Made by a program: the position numbers and the translations under genes
From: Anaerophaga thermohalophila str. Valhall
GTDB taxonomy: Bacteria; Bacteroidota; Bacteroidia; Bacteroidales; Marinilabiliaceae
Reading direction: 5' to 3'
Length of the DNA stretch: 54,018 nucleotides
Assembly (NCBI RefSeq): GCF_000250735.1
Contig: NZ_AHZV01000132.1
Location: forward strand, 1 to 54,018
Part shown: positions 52,891-54,018 of the stretch, one piece after another
How the letters are laid out: each line of letters begins with the position of its first letter
How positions within the stretch are numbered: the first letter of the stretch is position 1
Notes under the pieces: model-generated
The model's database searches: none
Told to the model about the DNA's origin: nothing
The model's input: only the letters and a program-made list of their open reading frames with translations

Positions 52891-53457
52891 TTACCTGTTT
52901 CTCCATCCTCTTCTCTGCCCTCTTTGTCCCCGGCCTTGTACGGGCCCGTTTCCGAAGCCTCGCCCGCGGCGATAACGATCAAGATCGGAAATAACCTGCA
53001 TAAATCGCTCCTGTTGCTTTGGTGTACATAAATTTCTGACCTGGAGAAAATGTTCGCTGGTTGCCTTTTTCAGTGCGTATTGTATTTCTCCGGCGCGGGC
53101 TGCCAGAGAATCGAGTTTTTCACGGTCGGGTTTTTCTTTTTTTACTTCTTCAAGAATGGCCAGATCAATACTGTCGAGTTGAGCCGTATATTTTGCCATT
53201 TTTTGGCGATACCTGCTTTCGATTTTGGAAAAAGCGCGTGCTTGTTCTTCCGAAAAGTCCAGAATATTAACCATTTGGAGAAATCCCGGGCCAGGTGTTG
53301 TATTGTTTGCAGACGAAGTATCGGAATAAGTTACTTCCTGCCTGAAAATAGTTTCTTTCTGCCCGGATGTTGTGTTAAACCATTGGAATAAACCCCATCC
53401 TGCAGCAAAAGCTGCAACAAGAATGATAATGGTTGCTATGGTTGTTTTTTTATTCAT
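52891..53457 (-). CDS. Spy/CpxP-like periplasmic protein
   Basis: 188-residue exported protein, anchored or secreted by the hydrophobic segment at ~6-24 (TIATIIILVAAFAAGWGLF). A central helix-rich region (~60-150) has LDFSEEQARAFSKIESRYRQKM and CTPKQQERFMQVISDLDR, resembling the paired LTxEQ helices of CpxP/Spy/ZraP metal or stress sensors. The tail is Gly-Arg rich (RRGRGFGNGPVQGRGQRGQR), an unusual feature. It overlaps the anti-sigma gene upstream by 8 bp. Proteins of this type often follow ECF sigma and anti-sigma genes in Bacteroidota. Confidence 0.8.
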   Translation of the reverse strand: MNKKTTIATIIILVAAFAAGWGLFQWFNTTSGQKETIFRQEVTYSDTSSANNTTPGPGFLQMVNILDFSEEQARAFSKIESRYRQKMAKYTAQLDSIDLAILEEVKKEKPDREKLDSLAARAGEIQYALKKATSEHFLQVRNLCTPKQQERFMQVISDLDRYRRGRGFGNGPVQGRGQRGQRRGWRNR

Positions 53458-53869
53458 ACACGTACGAATTAAGCCATATTTCTTCTAATTGAGAACCCGG
53501 GTTGTCAGAAAAATAGTATTCCGATGCAATAATCTCAGTCGAATCGGATGCCACCTGATTTTGGTTGTTGAAGATGCCGGCGGTAAAAAAGCCTAAAACC
53601 ATTATAAATACTGACATTAACGACACAATTGCAGGTCTTGCCAGCCATACTCTTTTCTCCTGTTTTTCAATTTGTGCCAAAATGCGGGTATTGATAAACG
53701 GAGATACTTTTTCGGCTTTTTCTTCTGCTATAACATCAAACAGAGACTGCGTCCGGGCATACATCTCGCTGCATGAAGAACAGGTCTCCATGTGTTGCAT
53801 CATTTCCCGGGTGAGCTGACCTTTTTCCCGGATTGATGCCAGTTGGTTATGGAATTCGTTGCACTTCAT
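53450..53869 (-). CDS. Zinc-finger type anti-sigma factor
   Basis: 139-residue single-pass protein. The N-terminal cytoplasmic zinc-binding motif is HMETCSSC (HxxxCxxC; with an upstream Cys in MKCNEFHNQL) as in zf-HC2 anti-sigma factors. One helix is at ~77-97 (VWLARPAIVSLMSVFIMVLGFF). The short periplasmic tail is NNQNQVASDSTEIIASEYYF. Its ATG is at 53869, and the 149 bases further upstream hold only repeats, so the cognate sigma gene is not directly adjacent. It shares 8 bp with the Spy-like gene. Confidence 0.85.
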   Translation of the reverse strand: MKCNEFHNQLASIREKGQLTREMMQHMETCSSCSEMYARTQSLFDVIAEEKAEKVSPFINTRILAQIEKQEKRVWLARPAIVSLMSVFIMVLGFFTAGIFNNQNQVASDSTEIIASEYYFSDNPGSQLEEIWLNSYVYE

Positions 53870-53896
53870 TTTCTTTTTTTATTATTGTAACGACTA

Positions 53897-53945
53897 ATAG
53901 ATCGTTAGATCGTTAGATTTTTAGATACAAGATATAAGATGGCTC
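53897..53945 (+). repeat. R4 short AT-rich repeat
   Basis: AATAGATCGTTAGATCGTTA and GATTTTTAGATACAAGATAT, upstream of the anti-sigma gene, very like the copy at 13461 (AGATCGTTAGATTATTAG...GATACAAGATGA). Confidence 0.55.
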
Positions 53946-53968
53946 TTGCAAGCATGGAATAATGTATT

Positions 53969-54018
53969 TAGAGGTTGCTGAAAAAGTCAGCGACCTTTTT
54001 CAAATTTATTTTCCATTG
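53969..54018 (+). repeat. R5 repeat, cut by the window end
   Basis: TTAGAGGTTGCTGAAAAAGT, CAGCGACC and TTCAAATTTATTTTCCATTG; the same arrangement occurs at ~29531-29580 (TTAGTGGTTGCTAAAAAAGT...TTCAAATTTATTTTCCATTA). The GGTTGCTG/CAGCGACC pairs could form a hairpin. The element continues beyond the window. Confidence 0.6.

Overview
The window looks like chromosomal DNA of a member of Bacteroidota, probably a Marinilabiliales-like lineage; this is inferred from gene content and order, not from a database search. The supports are FtsX-DUF3098-UppP-TruB-QueA in a row, flippase-Dut-TPR-DUF4292-EnvC in a row, lipoproteins with short lipoboxes, and a TAnnTTTG-type promoter box. No rRNA, tRNA, CRISPR array, prophage or transposase gene was found.

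Layout. 55-6742: tail-specific protease, YfhO-type membrane protein, YciI-like protein, acylphosphatase, glycosyltransferase and APS reductase. 6854-8826: phosphofructokinase and a double universal stress protein. 8944-13176: queA, truB, uppP, DUF3098 and ftsX. 13920-24277: radical SAM protein, ECF sigma/anti-sigma pair, polA, queD, an ArsR regulator, polyprenyl synthetase, deoC, a MazG-like protein and dtd. 24935-29449: lplA, uvrC, ade. 30524-40459: an almost gap-free minus-strand block of mnmG, ybeY, RsbW-like kinase, envC-like, DUF4292, TPR, dut, flippase, ruvB and a response regulator. 40761-48259: nadA, then a switch to mostly plus-strand genes (rpiB, lutB-like, Rrf2, hemW, rhodanese, CDF transporter). 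48475-53869: luciferase-like oxidoreductase, hrpB, and a Spy-like/anti-sigma pair.

Replication context. Three parS-like palindromes (29234, 30508, 45162), a change of dominant gene strand near 42 kb, an apparent change of C>G to G>=C on the plus strand there, and three TGTTGATAA 9-mers at 45105-45146 suggest the window is close to the replication origin. This is inference and was not computed.

The least ordinary content is between the genes. A ~167-bp hairpin element (called R1 here) has six full copies plus fragments, nested inverted ends and one apparent empty site. A second repeat (R3) is always oriented the same way relative to the gene it precedes, as if it were a mobile 5' leader. An exact 11 x 22 bp array of small hairpins lies between hrpB and the flavin oxidoreductase gene. 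Five genes (acylphosphatase, pfkA, polyprenyl synthetase, lplA, flippase) each carry one apparent single-base homopolymer frameshift. In all five, correcting one base restores a full-length family member, so sequencing error is the first explanation to exclude.
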